A DNA stretch of 12,964 nt. Origin: Hydrogenophaga sp. (GTDB lineage Bacteria; Pseudomonadota; Gammaproteobacteria; Burkholderiales; Burkholderiaceae_C). The stretch is taken from NCBI GenBank assembly GCA_018335615.1, contig JAGXRS010000289.1, positions 1 through 12,964 of the forward strand. Reading direction: 5' to 3'. The notes under the pieces are model-generated. The model saw nothing but the letters and a program-made list of their open reading frames with translations. It was not told the origin of the DNA and did no database searches. The stretch's first letter is position 1. Every line of letters starts with the position of its first letter. Of this stretch, positions 6,834 through 12,964 are shown piece after piece. The position numbers and the translations under genes are program-made.

Positions 6834-8372
6834 ATGCTGTCCGAATTCCTGCTCAGTGAAATGACCCGCCTGGGCGCGCAAGATGTCCTGCCGCTGCACC
6901 GCCAGCTGTATGAGGCGCTGCGCCGCGCCATGCTCGACGGCATGCTCGGCCCCGGCGAGCGACTGGCGTCCAGCCGCGATCTGGCGCACGACCTGAACCT
7001 CTCGCGCAACACGGTGGTGGCCGCCATCAACCAGCTCACGGTCGAGGGCTACCTCAGCAGCCGAGTGGGCAGCGGCACCTTTGTGAGCGACCACGTGCCG
7101 CGCGCCCTGCCCGGCCAGTCGCACCGCCGCACGCCCGGCCCGCTGGTGCCCGGGCAGAGCGCCGGCGGCGAACTCTCGGTGCGCGGGCGGGCGCTGTCCA
7201 GCCGCTTCTGCGCCGCCGAACTGGAGGTGCAGCCCTTCACGCCGGGCATCGTCGACTTCAGCGCCTTCCCGCTGCTGCTCTGGCAGCGCCTGCAGAACAA
7301 GCACTGGCGCATGACCTACCCGGACATGCTCGACTACAACGACTCCGGCGGCTACGCACCGCTGCGCCGCGCCGTGGCCGACTACCTGCGCGTGTTCCGC
7401 AGCGTGCAGCTCGACGCCGACCAGGTGATCATCACCACCGGCACACAGCAGTCGCTGGAACTCTGCGCCCGCCTGCTGGCCGACCACGGCGACACGGTGT
7501 GGGTGGAAGACCCGGCCTACTGGGGCGCGGCCAAGGCCTTCATGGCCACCGGGCTGGAGATGCACCCGGTGCCAGTGGACGAGGAAGGCATCGCGCCCGG
7601 CCCGGCCGACGACCAGCATCCGCCCAGACTGATCTACCTCACGCCCTCTCACCAGTACCCCACCGGCGCCGTCATGAGCCTGCCGCGGCGCCACCAGCTG
7701 CTGGCCACCGCGCGCGCCCACGGCGCCTGGGTGCTGGAAGACGACTACGACAGCGAATACCGTTTCAGCGGCCCGCCCATCTCCAGCCTGGAAGGCCTGG
7801 ACACCGACGGCCGCGTGCTCTACATGGGCACCTTTTCCAAGGTGCTCTACCCCGGCATCAAGCTGGGCTATCTGGTGGTGCCCAAGGCGCTCGCCGCCGC
7901 CTTCAAGCAGGCGCATTACGACCTCAACCGTCCCGGCCAGATGCCGCTGCAGGCGGCGCTGGCCGAGTTCATCGAGATGGGCCACTTCAGCAGCACGCTG
8001 CGCCGCGCGCGCCAGATCTATGGCGAGCGCCGCCAGTGCCTGCTGGAGGTGCTGAAACCGGTGCTGGAGCCGGTGCCCGGGAACGCGCCCGACGACGGCC
8101 CTTTCATCAGCGGCGCCGAGCAGGGCCTGCACCTGTGCCTGCGGCTACCGGCGCGGGTGGACGACCGCGCGCTGGCGCAGAAGCTGGCGCGCCACGGCCT
8201 CACCGTGCGACCGCTCTCGGCCTACTGCCTGGCGCGCACCGACCTGCGCGGGCTGGTCATCGGCTACGGCTATGCGCCGCTGGCCGACATCCAGCGCTGC
8301 GGCCTGCTGCTGGCCGCGGCGGTGCGACACGCCCTGCGCGGCGGCGCGGACGGAGAGCCGCCGCCGGCCTGA
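6834..8372 (+). CDS. MocR/PdxR-family transcriptional regulator (GntR wHTH fused to class I aminotransferase fold)
   Basis: This 512-residue protein pairs an N-terminal GntR winged helix (about 18-87; LHRQLYEALRRAMLDG, then LASSRDLAHDLNLSRNTV and a GSGTFVS wing) with a PLP-binding aminotransferase-like domain (about 135-500). Cofactor-domain landmarks are PSHQYPTG (271-278), LEDDYDSEYRF (301-311) and the presumed Schiff-base Lys336 in MGTFSKVLYPGIKLGY. Such proteins sense PLP, alone or with an amine or amino acid, and usually control a neighbouring operon. It diverges from spuA, so it is the likely regulator of the spu/pot genes, perhaps responding to putrescine or GABA. No clear Shine-Dalgarno sequence precedes the ATG at 6834; a second ATG at 6861 would shorten it by nine residues. 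The family is clear; ligand and direction of control are unknown. Confidence 0.93.
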   Translation: MLSEFLLSEMTRLGAQDVLPLHRQLYEALRRAMLDGMLGPGERLASSRDLAHDLNLSRNTVVAAINQLTVEGYLSSRVGSGTFVSDHVPRALPGQSHRRTPGPLVPGQSAGGELSVRGRALSSRFCAAELEVQPFTPGIVDFSAFPLLLWQRLQNKHWRMTYPDMLDYNDSGGYAPLRRAVADYLRVFRSVQLDADQVIITTGTQQSLELCARLLADHGDTVWVEDPAYWGAAKAFMATGLEMHPVPVDEEGIAPGPADDQHPPRLIYLTPSHQYPTGAVMSLPRRHQLLATARAHGAWVLEDDYDSEYRFSGPPISSLEGLDTDGRVLYMGTFSKVLYPGIKLGYLVVPKALAAAFKQAHYDLNRPGQMPLQAALAEFIEMGHFSSTLRRARQIYGERRQCLLEVLKPVLEPVPGNAPDDGPFISGAEQGLHLCLRLPARVDDRALAQKLARHGLTVRPLSAYCLARTDLRGLVIGYGYAPLADIQRCGLLLAAAVRHALRGGADGEPPPA

Positions 8373-8430
8373 CGGGCCCAAAGGGCGCGCCGCGCCGGCG
8401 CACCTTGCAGGGCCAGATGTTCCGCCCGGC

Positions 8431-8865
8431 TCAGCGCTTGGCATCCATTTCCCGCAGCCAGGTCTTCATCTCGGCGATCTCGCGCTGCTGCGCCTCGATC
8501 ACCTCCTGCGCCAGCTTGCGAACACGGGGGTCCTTGCCGTGCTGCAGCGCCACCTGGGCCATGTCGATGGCGCCCTGGTGGTGCGGAATCATGCCGGCCA
8601 GGAAATCGCGGTCGGCGTCGCCGCTGAAGGTGATCGCCATGTCGCGGTGCATCTTCTCGTTCACCGCCTGATAGGCCCGGGTCGATGCATTCGCCGACGC
8701 CGCCGCGGCCGGCGCTGCTGCACCATGGCCCATGTGGCCGCCACCGTGCGGCATGGCCTGGGCGTGGGCCGACGCCAGGCCCAGCGTCAGCGAGGCGGCG
8801 GCAAAGCCGAGCATGGCAGCGCGGCGCAGGGCCACCGGACGGACAGCAGAAAACGGATGGGTCAT
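8431..8865 (-). CDS. Secreted DUF305 protein with a His/Met-rich segment
   Basis: This protein of 144 residues is predicted to be exported. The ATG at 8865 has CGGAG six nt upstream, preferable to an open extension to 8961. Residues 1-37 form a signal peptide: basic start (ALRR), hydrophobic core (AAMLGFAAASLTLGLA) and an Ala-rich cleavage region (SAHAQA). The next segment is MPHGGGHMGHG, possibly metal-binding, followed by an Ala-rich linker. The DUF305 core contains DRDFLAGMIPHHQGAIDMAQ, the family's hallmark double histidine, and ends in a charged helix. Some family members are linked to copper handling in the periplasm, so a role in metal binding is possible but not shown. It converges on the regulator gene with only 58 bp between stops and no strong terminator there. 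Any link with polyamine use is unclear. Confidence 0.9.
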   Translation of the reverse strand: MTHPFSAVRPVALRRAAMLGFAAASLTLGLASAHAQAMPHGGGHMGHGAAAPAAAASANASTRAYQAVNEKMHRDMAITFSGDADRDFLAGMIPHHQGAIDMAQVALQHGKDPRVRKLAQEVIEAQQREIAEMKTWLREMDAKR

Positions 8866-8911
8866 GGAGAACTCCGGAAATGATGGGATTGAGAACGGTG
8901 ACCGATGATGG

Positions 8912-8939
8912 ACCGGCACCACCCCGCAAAGTTGCCGGT
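8912..8939. repeat. 7-bp inverted repeat upstream of the DUF305 gene
   Basis: ACCGGCA (8912-8918) and TGCCGGT (8933-8939) are perfect inverted copies with a 14-bp spacer, 47-74 bp upstream of the DUF305 start codon. The position suits an operator or a leader hairpin for that gene. The rest of the 179-bp gap between it and puuB shows nothing else I can name. In GC-rich DNA such a repeat can arise by chance. Confidence 0.4.
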
Positions 8940-9044
8940 TCCGGGCCCTCTGCGCCTTCAACGCAACGGTCTTTGATCTGGCGCAACACGGTGCGGGCGC
9001 CGCACTAGGCGCACGCCGCCGGATGCGTCATCTGTTGCCCCAGC

Positions 9045-10358
9045 TCAACCCAGCGCGTCGCGCAGCCGGTACCAGAGCATGCCCAGCGCCAGGCTGGGCG
9101 TGCGCAGCAGCGTGCCACCGGGGAAGGTGCGGTGTTTCAGACGCGTGAACAGGTCGAAGCGACCCGCCTGCCCGGCCACCGCCCCGGCCACCAGCTGCCC
9201 GGCCAGGCCGGTGAGCGCCACGCCGTGGCCGCTGAAACCCTGCAGGTAGTACAGGTTGTCGCCCAGGCGGCCAAAGTCGGGGGCGCGGTTCATGCTGATG
9301 TCCACGAAGCCACCCCACACGTAAGGCACCGCCGCACCCCGCAGGTCGGGAAACACCTGCGCCATGCGCCGGGCCATCACGCCCTTGAGATCCGGCGGCG
9401 TCCTGGTGGTGTAGCTCACGCGGCCGCCGAAGAGGAGACGGCGCTCGGCGCTGAAGCGGAAGTAGTCCAGCACGAAGTTGTTGTCGCACACCGCCGCGTT
9501 GCCCGGAATCAGCCGCTCGCACAGGGCCGGCGCCAGCGGATCGGTGCCGATGATGTAGGTGCCCACCGGCATGATGCGCGGCGTGATCTCGGGCGCCACG
9601 GCCGGGCCGAACTCGGGCAAGGTGCAGTTGCCCGCCAGCACGCCAAAACGCGCCCGCACCTGCCCCTGCGCGGTGCGCGCCACCAGCGTGGCACCGCGCT
9701 GCAGACCGGTCACCGGCGAGTGCTCGAAGACCTGCACCCCCGCCGCACGGGCCGCGCGCGCCAGGCCCAGCGCGTACTTCAGCGGGTGCAGGTGGCCCGA
9801 GCGCTGTTCGTGGAACGCGGCCACGTAGCGCGGACTGTCGATGAAGCGCGCCACATCTACCCCCTCGGCCCAGGTGCAGGGCACGCCGCGCCGGCTGTGA
9901 TCGTCGCATTCGGCGCGCAGCGCGCGCGCCTTGCGGGGCGAATCGGCCACGTAGGTGTAGCCGGCCTGCCAGTCGCAGTCGATGCCGTGCTCAGCGATGC
10001 GTTGCCCGATCAGGTCCACCGCCTGCAGCGACAGATCCCAGGCGCGCTGCGCATCGGCGGCACCCAGCTGCTGCTCGAACGGCCCCTGCCCGCTCGCGTA
10101 ACCCACGATGGCCTGGCCACCGTTGCGCCCGCTGGCGCCGCTGCCGATGCGGTCGGCCTCCAGCAGCGCCACGCTCAGCCCCTTCTGGGCCAGCTCCAGC
10201 GCGGCGCTCAGCCCCGCGAAGCCACCGCCCACCACCACCACATCGGCCTGCACCGTGCCCTGCAACGGCGGCGCCTCGGGCGGGCGGGTCACGCTGGCCT
10301 CGTAGTAGCTCTGCTGGTTGAGCTGGGTGTCCGAATCCAGCAGCGAACGCCGCCACAT
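9045..10358 (-). CDS. puuB: FAD-dependent oxidoreductase, gamma-glutamylputrescine oxidase type (PuuB, DAO fold)
   Basis: This 437-residue flavoenzyme of the D-amino-acid-oxidase fold should oxidise an amine; in the Puu route it turns gamma-glutamylputrescine into the aldehyde with release of ammonia and hydrogen peroxide. The dinucleotide-binding motif is VVVGGGFAGLSAALEL (41-56) with Glu67 ending the second strand (LLEAD), then GSGASGRNGGQ (72-82), a typical PuuB-like flavin loop. The C-terminal FAD motif is GFSGHGVALT (374-383). The chosen ATG at 10358 has GGGAG seven nt upstream and lies 2 bp after the speB stop codon (TGA-GC-ATG), so translation is probably coupled. E. coli PuuB is 426 residues, a close match. 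It is separated from spuA-spuB by the regulator and DUF305 genes. Other DAO-fold amine or amino-acid oxidases remain possible, but the neighbours favour PuuB. Confidence 0.87.
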   Translation of the reverse strand: MWRRSLLDSDTQLNQQSYYEASVTRPPEAPPLQGTVQADVVVVGGGFAGLSAALELAQKGLSVALLEADRIGSGASGRNGGQAIVGYASGQGPFEQQLGAADAQRAWDLSLQAVDLIGQRIAEHGIDCDWQAGYTYVADSPRKARALRAECDDHSRRGVPCTWAEGVDVARFIDSPRYVAAFHEQRSGHLHPLKYALGLARAARAAGVQVFEHSPVTGLQRGATLVARTAQGQVRARFGVLAGNCTLPEFGPAVAPEITPRIMPVGTYIIGTDPLAPALCERLIPGNAAVCDNNFVLDYFRFSAERRLLFGGRVSYTTRTPPDLKGVMARRMAQVFPDLRGAAVPYVWGGFVDISMNRAPDFGRLGDNLYYLQGFSGHGVALTGLAGQLVAGAVAGQAGRFDLFTRLKHRTFPGGTLLRTPSLALGMLWYRLRDALG

Positions 10359-10360
10359 GC

Positions 10361-11305
10361 TCAGACTCCCGCGGCGGGCAGGCGCCCCTGCCGGCGCGCC
10401 ACCTGACCGCTCAGGTAGGTCCACACGAAGGTGGCGGCGGCGTTGCTGGTCAGCTCCGCGTGGTCGTAGGCGGGCGCCACCTCCACGCAGTCCATGCCGA
10501 CCCAGTTCAGGACGGACAGCTCTTCCACGAACGTGAGCACCTGGGAACTCGTCAGACCGCCGGGCTCGGGCGTGCCGGTGCCCGGCGCAAACGCCGGGTC
10601 GAGCACGTCGATGTCCAGCGTCAGGTAGCAGGGTCGCTCGCCGATGCGCGAACGGATCGCTTCAATGGCGGGCTGCAGGCCGGCGCCGTCGAGCCCACGC
10701 AGCGCGCGTGCGGTGAAGATCTGCCCGCCCTGGTCGGCCACGTACTCGCGCGCGGCGCGCTCGCCGCTGGAGCGGATGCCGATCTGCACCGTGTGCGGCG
10801 CGCTGATCAGCCCTTCCTGTATGGCTTCATAGGTCCAGGTGCCGTGGCCCGAAGGCTCGCCGAAGTGGTCTGTCCAGGTGTCGCAGTGCGCATCGAAGTG
10901 CACACAGGCCAGCGCCTCGCCGTGGCGCTCGCGCGCCGCGCGCAGCAGCGCCAGCGTCACCGAGTGGTCGCCACCCAGGAACACGCAGTGGTGCCGCGCC
11001 ATGAGCGCCGCCGCCTGCGCCTGGATGTGCCGGCGCACCTCGGGCAAGGGCGAGGCATTGGGCAGGCGCATGTCGAGCGCGTCGCCCAGGTGCGCCAGCG
11101 GCGACACGTCGAAATGCGGGTGGATGCCGTCGCACAGCATCTGGCTGGCGCTGCGGATGGCCTGCGGGCCAAAGCGCGCGCCGGGCCGGTTGGTCACCAC
11201 GCCATCGAAGGGCACGCCCGCGATGGCGAAGGGCTGGTCCGCCAGCGGCTCGGCGGCGAGAAAACGGTTGGTGTTGCTGGCATAGGCGAACTGTCCGATG
11301 GCCAT
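10361..11305 (-). CDS. speB: Agmatinase / ureohydrolase family protein (SpeB type)
   Basis: This 314-residue Mn-dependent ureohydrolase should split agmatine into putrescine and urea, feeding the putrescine genes to its left. Metal ligands of the arginase fold are all present: His114 in FLGGDHSVT, Asp138-x-His140-x-Asp142 in HFDAHCDTW, and Asp231-x-Asp233 in LDIDVLDPAFAPGTGTPEPGG. The segment GHGTWTYEAIQEGLI after the second motif resembles agmatinase (HGTxFYxAxxEGLI) more than arginase; guanidinobutyrase is the main alternative. The ATG at 11305 has AGAGG eight nt upstream; a TTG at 11329 in the same frame would overlap a T-run and is less likely. A terminator-like hairpin ends only 22 nt before the start codon, so expression may depend on read-through. 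puuB follows 2 bp after the stop. Confidence 0.9.
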   Translation of the reverse strand: MAIGQFAYASNTNRFLAAEPLADQPFAIAGVPFDGVVTNRPGARFGPQAIRSASQMLCDGIHPHFDVSPLAHLGDALDMRLPNASPLPEVRRHIQAQAAALMARHHCVFLGGDHSVTLALLRAARERHGEALACVHFDAHCDTWTDHFGEPSGHGTWTYEAIQEGLISAPHTVQIGIRSSGERAAREYVADQGGQIFTARALRGLDGAGLQPAIEAIRSRIGERPCYLTLDIDVLDPAFAPGTGTPEPGGLTSSQVLTFVEELSVLNWVGMDCVEVAPAYDHAELTSNAAATFVWTYLSGQVARRQGRLPAAGV

Positions 11306-11327
11306 GGCGGAGACCTCTGCAGGTGAC

Positions 11328-11353
11328 AAAAAAAACGGCGCGCTGCGCGCGCC
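11328..11353 (-). terminator. Terminator-like hairpin in the speB leader (possible attenuator)
   Basis: On the minus strand GGCGCGC and GCGCGCC (11353-11347 and 11343-11337) form a perfect 7-bp all-GC stem with a 3-nt loop, followed after one base by eight Ts (11335-11328). The last T is 22 nt from the speB start codon, and the ribosome-binding site lies in between. No promoter can fit between hairpin and gene, so any speB transcript must pass through it. No gene upstream needs a terminator here: DUF3297 already ends at its own at 11737-11764. An attenuator is therefore a reasonable inference. Confidence 0.7.
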
Positions 11354-11356
11354 CGG

Positions 11357-11412
11357 ATTGGACCCAAACCATAGCTTCAGAACAGGTCATCAACAGGTCC
11401 AATTGCTTGGAC
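11357..11412 (-). promoter_or_regulatory. Overlapping inverted and direct repeats in the speB leader
   Basis: GTCCAA (11397-11402) and TTGGAC (11407-11412) form a 6-bp stem with loop TTGC. The same GGTCCAAT block (11396-11403) is also a perfect inverted partner of ATTGGACC (11357-11364), so two pairings exclude each other. A direct repeat AACAGGTC occurs at 11381-11388 and 11392-11399, exactly 11 bp apart, one helical turn. This could be a switching RNA leader ahead of the terminator-like hairpin, or a binding site for a dimeric regulator. Function is inferred. Confidence 0.45.
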
Positions 11413-11441
11413 TGTCTCCCATCCATCTGTTTGCCGACCCG

Positions 11442-11458
11442 TTTCAGCCCCGCTGAAA
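11442..11458. repeat. Perfect 7-bp inverted repeat (TTTCAGC/GCTGAAA)
   Basis: TTTCAGC (11442-11448) and GCTGAAA (11452-11458) flank a CCC loop. It stands at the border between the GC-rich speB leader and the AT-rich segment that begins near 11460. It could be an RNA hairpin or protein site; no T-run follows on either strand that would make it a good terminator. Confidence 0.5.
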
Positions 11459-11461
11459 GCA

Positions 11462-11701
11462 GTGTTTTCGGTTTTTGAAGTTCGCCTTTGTTATCTCTCT
11501 ATAGCTTTAATACAAATTAGTAGCAGTAGTAGAGGGCGCGATTTTTTGTGCACAACCGGGTTTTTTGCCACGCTGACAAGGACTTGCTGTGCGCACATCC
11601 TTGTGCAAAGTGCCCTGTTGGCGGCGTACCGGAAAGGGGATAACAAACGAGATACCCACAATGCTGTGGATAACCTAATGGTTGTTTGAAAGTTATCCCC
11701 A
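11462..11701. other. Origin-like region: AT-rich segment, TAG-triplet run, GC clamp and DnaA-box cluster
   Basis: This gene-free stretch is sharply poorer in G+C than its surroundings; 11491-11533 has 12 G/C in 43 bases. At 11518-11532 the plus strand reads TAG TAG CAG TAG TAG, followed by the GC block GGGCGCG (11534-11540), then T-rich sequence and the palindrome TTGTGCACAA (11546-11555, one mismatch from a relaxed TTWTNCACA box on either strand). A box cluster follows: TTATCCCCT (11643-11635, minus), ATACCCACA (11652-11660), perfect TTATCCACA (11673-11665, minus) and TTATCCCCA (11693-11701). Boxes, GC clamp and repeated 5'-TAG-3' triplets next to AT-rich DNA is the layout of the DnaA-trio unwinding element known from B. 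subtilis oriC. The dnaA, dnaN and rpmH genes that usually mark oriC are absent here, so a titration or other DnaA-binding locus is the alternative. Confidence 0.6.
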
Positions 11702-11736
11702 GCTTTGTTCCGTAGGTGGCTTCGGCTTCATCAGGC

Positions 11737-11764
11737 AAAAAAAATGGGCTCCTTCGGAGCCCAT
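11737..11764 (-). terminator. Strong intrinsic terminator of the yebC-DUF3297 unit
   Basis: On the minus strand ATGGGCTCC-gaa-GGAGCCCAT (11764-11744) is a perfect 9-bp stem with a 3-nt loop, running into eight Ts (11744-11737, the last stem base being part of the run). It lies 42 nt after the DUF3297 stop. A second perfect hairpin, GCCGGGTG-gtt-CACCCGGC (11776-11794), stands between it and the stop codon, giving two stems in tandem. Confidence 0.92.
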
Positions 11765-11805
11765 CTGCATCAACGGCCGGGTGGTTCACCCGGCTGATCG
11801 CTTCG

Positions 11806-12078
11806 TCACTTGTAGAACACCTCGACCTGGCCTTTGAGCTTGAGCAGCAGCGGGCGGCCCTTGCGGTCCAGCGTCTTGCCGGCGGGCACCTTGATCCAGC
11901 CTTCGCTGAGGCAGTACTCCTCCACGTCGAAGCGTTCCTGGCCGTTGAGGCGGATGCCGATGTCGTGTTCGAACACGGCGGCCACATGGTGCGGGCTGCG
12001 CGGGTCGATGGACAGGTGATCGGGCAGGGCTGGGCGCTCGGCGGGCGCGGGCGTTGGGATGGCGGTGGCGTCGTTCAT
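11806..12078 (-). CDS. DUF3297 family small protein
   Basis: This 90-residue protein of unknown function belongs to a family widespread in proteobacteria. After a variable Pro/Ala-rich start, the conserved core reads LPDHLSIDPRSPHHVAA (18-34), then GIRLNGQERFDVEEYCLSEGWIKVPAGKTLDRKGRPLLLKLKGQVEVFYK to the end, which I recognise as DUF3297 from the VEEYCxSEGWI and AGKTxDRxGxP patterns. There is no signal peptide or membrane segment, so it should be cytoplasmic. The ATG at 12078 has only a weak GAGA ribosome-binding site. It lies 75 bp after yebC in the same direction with no clear promoter between, so the two are probably co-transcribed and end at the terminator at 11737-11764. The single conserved cysteine in EEYC is notable. 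I know of no established role. Confidence 0.9.
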   Translation of the reverse strand: MNDATAIPTPAPAERPALPDHLSIDPRSPHHVAAVFEHDIGIRLNGQERFDVEEYCLSEGWIKVPAGKTLDRKGRPLLLKLKGQVEVFYK

Positions 12079-12153
12079 CGGGTCTCGGTCTTCAAGGGTT
12101 CAAAAGCCTGCATTTTGCGGCAGGCGGCGGTGGCACAAGGCGCTGAACCGTGT

Positions 12154-12867
12154 TCAGCCGCCCAGCCCGGCAAACACGTTCTGCACGTCTTCGTTGTCGT
12201 CCAGCGCAGCCAGGAAGGCTTCCACCTCGGCCAGTTGCTCGGCGCTCAGGCTGGCCGGGTCGATAGGGTTCTTCGGGCGGTAGCCCAGATGCGCCGAAAG
12301 CACGGCAAAGCCCTGCGCCGGCAGCGCGCGGCTCACCAGGTCGAGTTCGGTGGGCTCGGTGTAGAACACGGTGGCGCCGCCGTCCTCGCCCGGCTCCAGG
12401 TCTTGCGCGCCGGCTTCGATGGCGGCCAGCTCGGGATCGACACCGGGGCGGCTGGCCTCGGCTTCGATGATGCCCACATGGTCGAAGTCCCAGGCCACCG
12501 AGCCCGAGGTGCCCAGCTGGCCCTTGCGGAACAGCACGCGCATTTCCGACGCCGCGCGGTTCACGTTGTCGGTCAGGCACTCCACCATCACCGGCACGCG
12601 GTGCGGTGCAAAGCCTTCGTAGACCACATGGTCGAAGTGCACGGCTTCACCGGTGAGCCCGGCGCCTTTCTTGATGGCGCGGTCCAGCGTGTCCTTGGGC
12701 ATGGACACCTTGCGCGCCTGTTCCACCACCAGCCGCAGGCGGGCGTTGGCCGCCGGGTCGGCGCCGTGGCGGGCGGCGATCATGATGTCCTTGGCCAGTT
12801 TGCCGAACAGCCGGCCTTTGGCGTTGGCGGCCAGGTCTTTGTGTTTTGCTTTCCACTGCGCGCCCAT
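12154..12867 (-). CDS. yebC: YebC/PmpR-family protein (YeeN-like start)
   Basis: This 237-residue cytoplasmic protein belongs to the YebC/TACO1 family, annotated historically as DNA-binding transcriptional regulators; more recent work ties family members to translation of difficult sequences such as polyproline. Family features are clear: MGAQWKAKHKDLAANAKGRL with many basic residues, IMIAARHGADPAANARLR, MPKDTLDRAIKKG, VVYEGFAPHRVPVMVECLTDN (about 81-101), the RVLFRKGQLGTSGSVAWDF turn, and an acidic C-terminus ending in NVFAGLGG. The N-terminus has MGAQWK in place of the MAGHSKWAN of canonical YebC, so it may be a second paralogue closer to YeeN. The ATG at 12867 has AAGGA eight nt upstream. 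DUF3297 follows in the same direction. The family is certain; which sub-role applies is open. Confidence 0.92.
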   Translation of the reverse strand: MGAQWKAKHKDLAANAKGRLFGKLAKDIMIAARHGADPAANARLRLVVEQARKVSMPKDTLDRAIKKGAGLTGEAVHFDHVVYEGFAPHRVPVMVECLTDNVNRAASEMRVLFRKGQLGTSGSVAWDFDHVGIIEAEASRPGVDPELAAIEAGAQDLEPGEDGGATVFYTEPTELDLVSRALPAQGFAVLSAHLGYRPKNPIDPASLSAEQLAEVEAFLAALDDNEDVQNVFAGLGG

Positions 12868-12964
12868 GGCGGTGTTCCTTTGTGTGGCGCTCGGGCCGTT
12901 GTGTGTGGGAGAAAAAAGGGTGCCCAGTTTAGGACACCGGCCCGGGCGGGTTCACAGCGCGCGC

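Noticed and set aside
6795..8132. A 445-codon minus-strand open frame opposite the MocR regulator
   Set aside because: The plus-strand frame has intact wHTH and PLP motifs; the antisense product has no family features.
8373..8430. Possible bidirectional terminator between the regulator and DUF305 genes
   Set aside because: Only short GC-rich self-complementary pieces (such as GCCC-aaa-GGGC and GGCGCGCC) and no T-run on either strand.
11462..11689. A 75-codon plus-strand frame in the AT-rich gap
   Set aside because: No ribosome-binding site and no recognisable family; it runs through the AT-rich segment, the TAG triplets and most of the DnaA-box cluster, which explain the sequence better.
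12868..12964. Promoter of yebC
   Set aside because: A TAAACT-like box (minus strand) has no well-spaced -35 partner, and the window ends too soon to judge.

Overview
This window is GC-rich DNA (roughly two-thirds G+C by eye) from a beta-proteobacterium, most likely a member of the Comamonadaceae (Hydrogenophaga/Acidovorax type). The assignment is an inference from protein style, the DUF3297 gene and the GC-rich multi-hairpin intergenic repeats. No rRNA, tRNA, insertion sequence or CRISPR array was seen.

Most of the window is a putrescine/agmatine module. Reading leftward on the minus strand from about 6745, the order is spuA/puuD-type gamma-glutamyl-GABA hydrolase, spuB/puuA-type gamma-glutamylpolyamine synthetase, spuC-type polyamine:pyruvate aminotransferase, potF/spuD-type binding protein, potG/spuF-type ATPase, and the start of the potH/spuG-type permease, which runs off the left edge. 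This is the gene order of the Pseudomonas spuABCD-FGH locus with one binding protein instead of two. A MocR-type (GntR plus aminotransferase fold) regulator diverges from spuA at 6834. A short stretch with a GC-rich direct repeat separates the two genes and is the likely control region.

Further right come a convergent secreted DUF305 protein (8431-8865) and a speB-puuB pair (agmatinase, then a gamma-glutamylputrescine oxidase-type flavoenzyme; start and stop codons 2 bp apart). Together these genes could import putrescine or make it from agmatine, and then degrade it either by direct transamination (SpuC) or by the glutamylated route (PuuA, PuuB, PuuD). The aldehyde dehydrogenase and the second permease are not in the window.

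From 11306 to 11805 there is no credible gene, and the composition drops sharply in G+C. This gap holds a terminator-like hairpin inside the speB leader, overlapping inverted and direct repeats, an AT-rich segment, a run of TAG-type triplets beside a GC clamp, and a cluster of DnaA-box-like sequences that includes one perfect TTATCCACA. It looks like a replication-origin unwinding region or another DnaA-binding locus, and is the most interesting part of the window. To its right, yebC and a DUF3297 gene point leftward toward it and end at a strong terminator (11737-11764).

Two copies of a 76-78 bp multi-hairpin repeat lie just behind the stop codons of spuB and potG inside the operon, and an attenuator-like hairpin separates potF from potG. 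These elements suggest post-transcriptional tuning within the operon.
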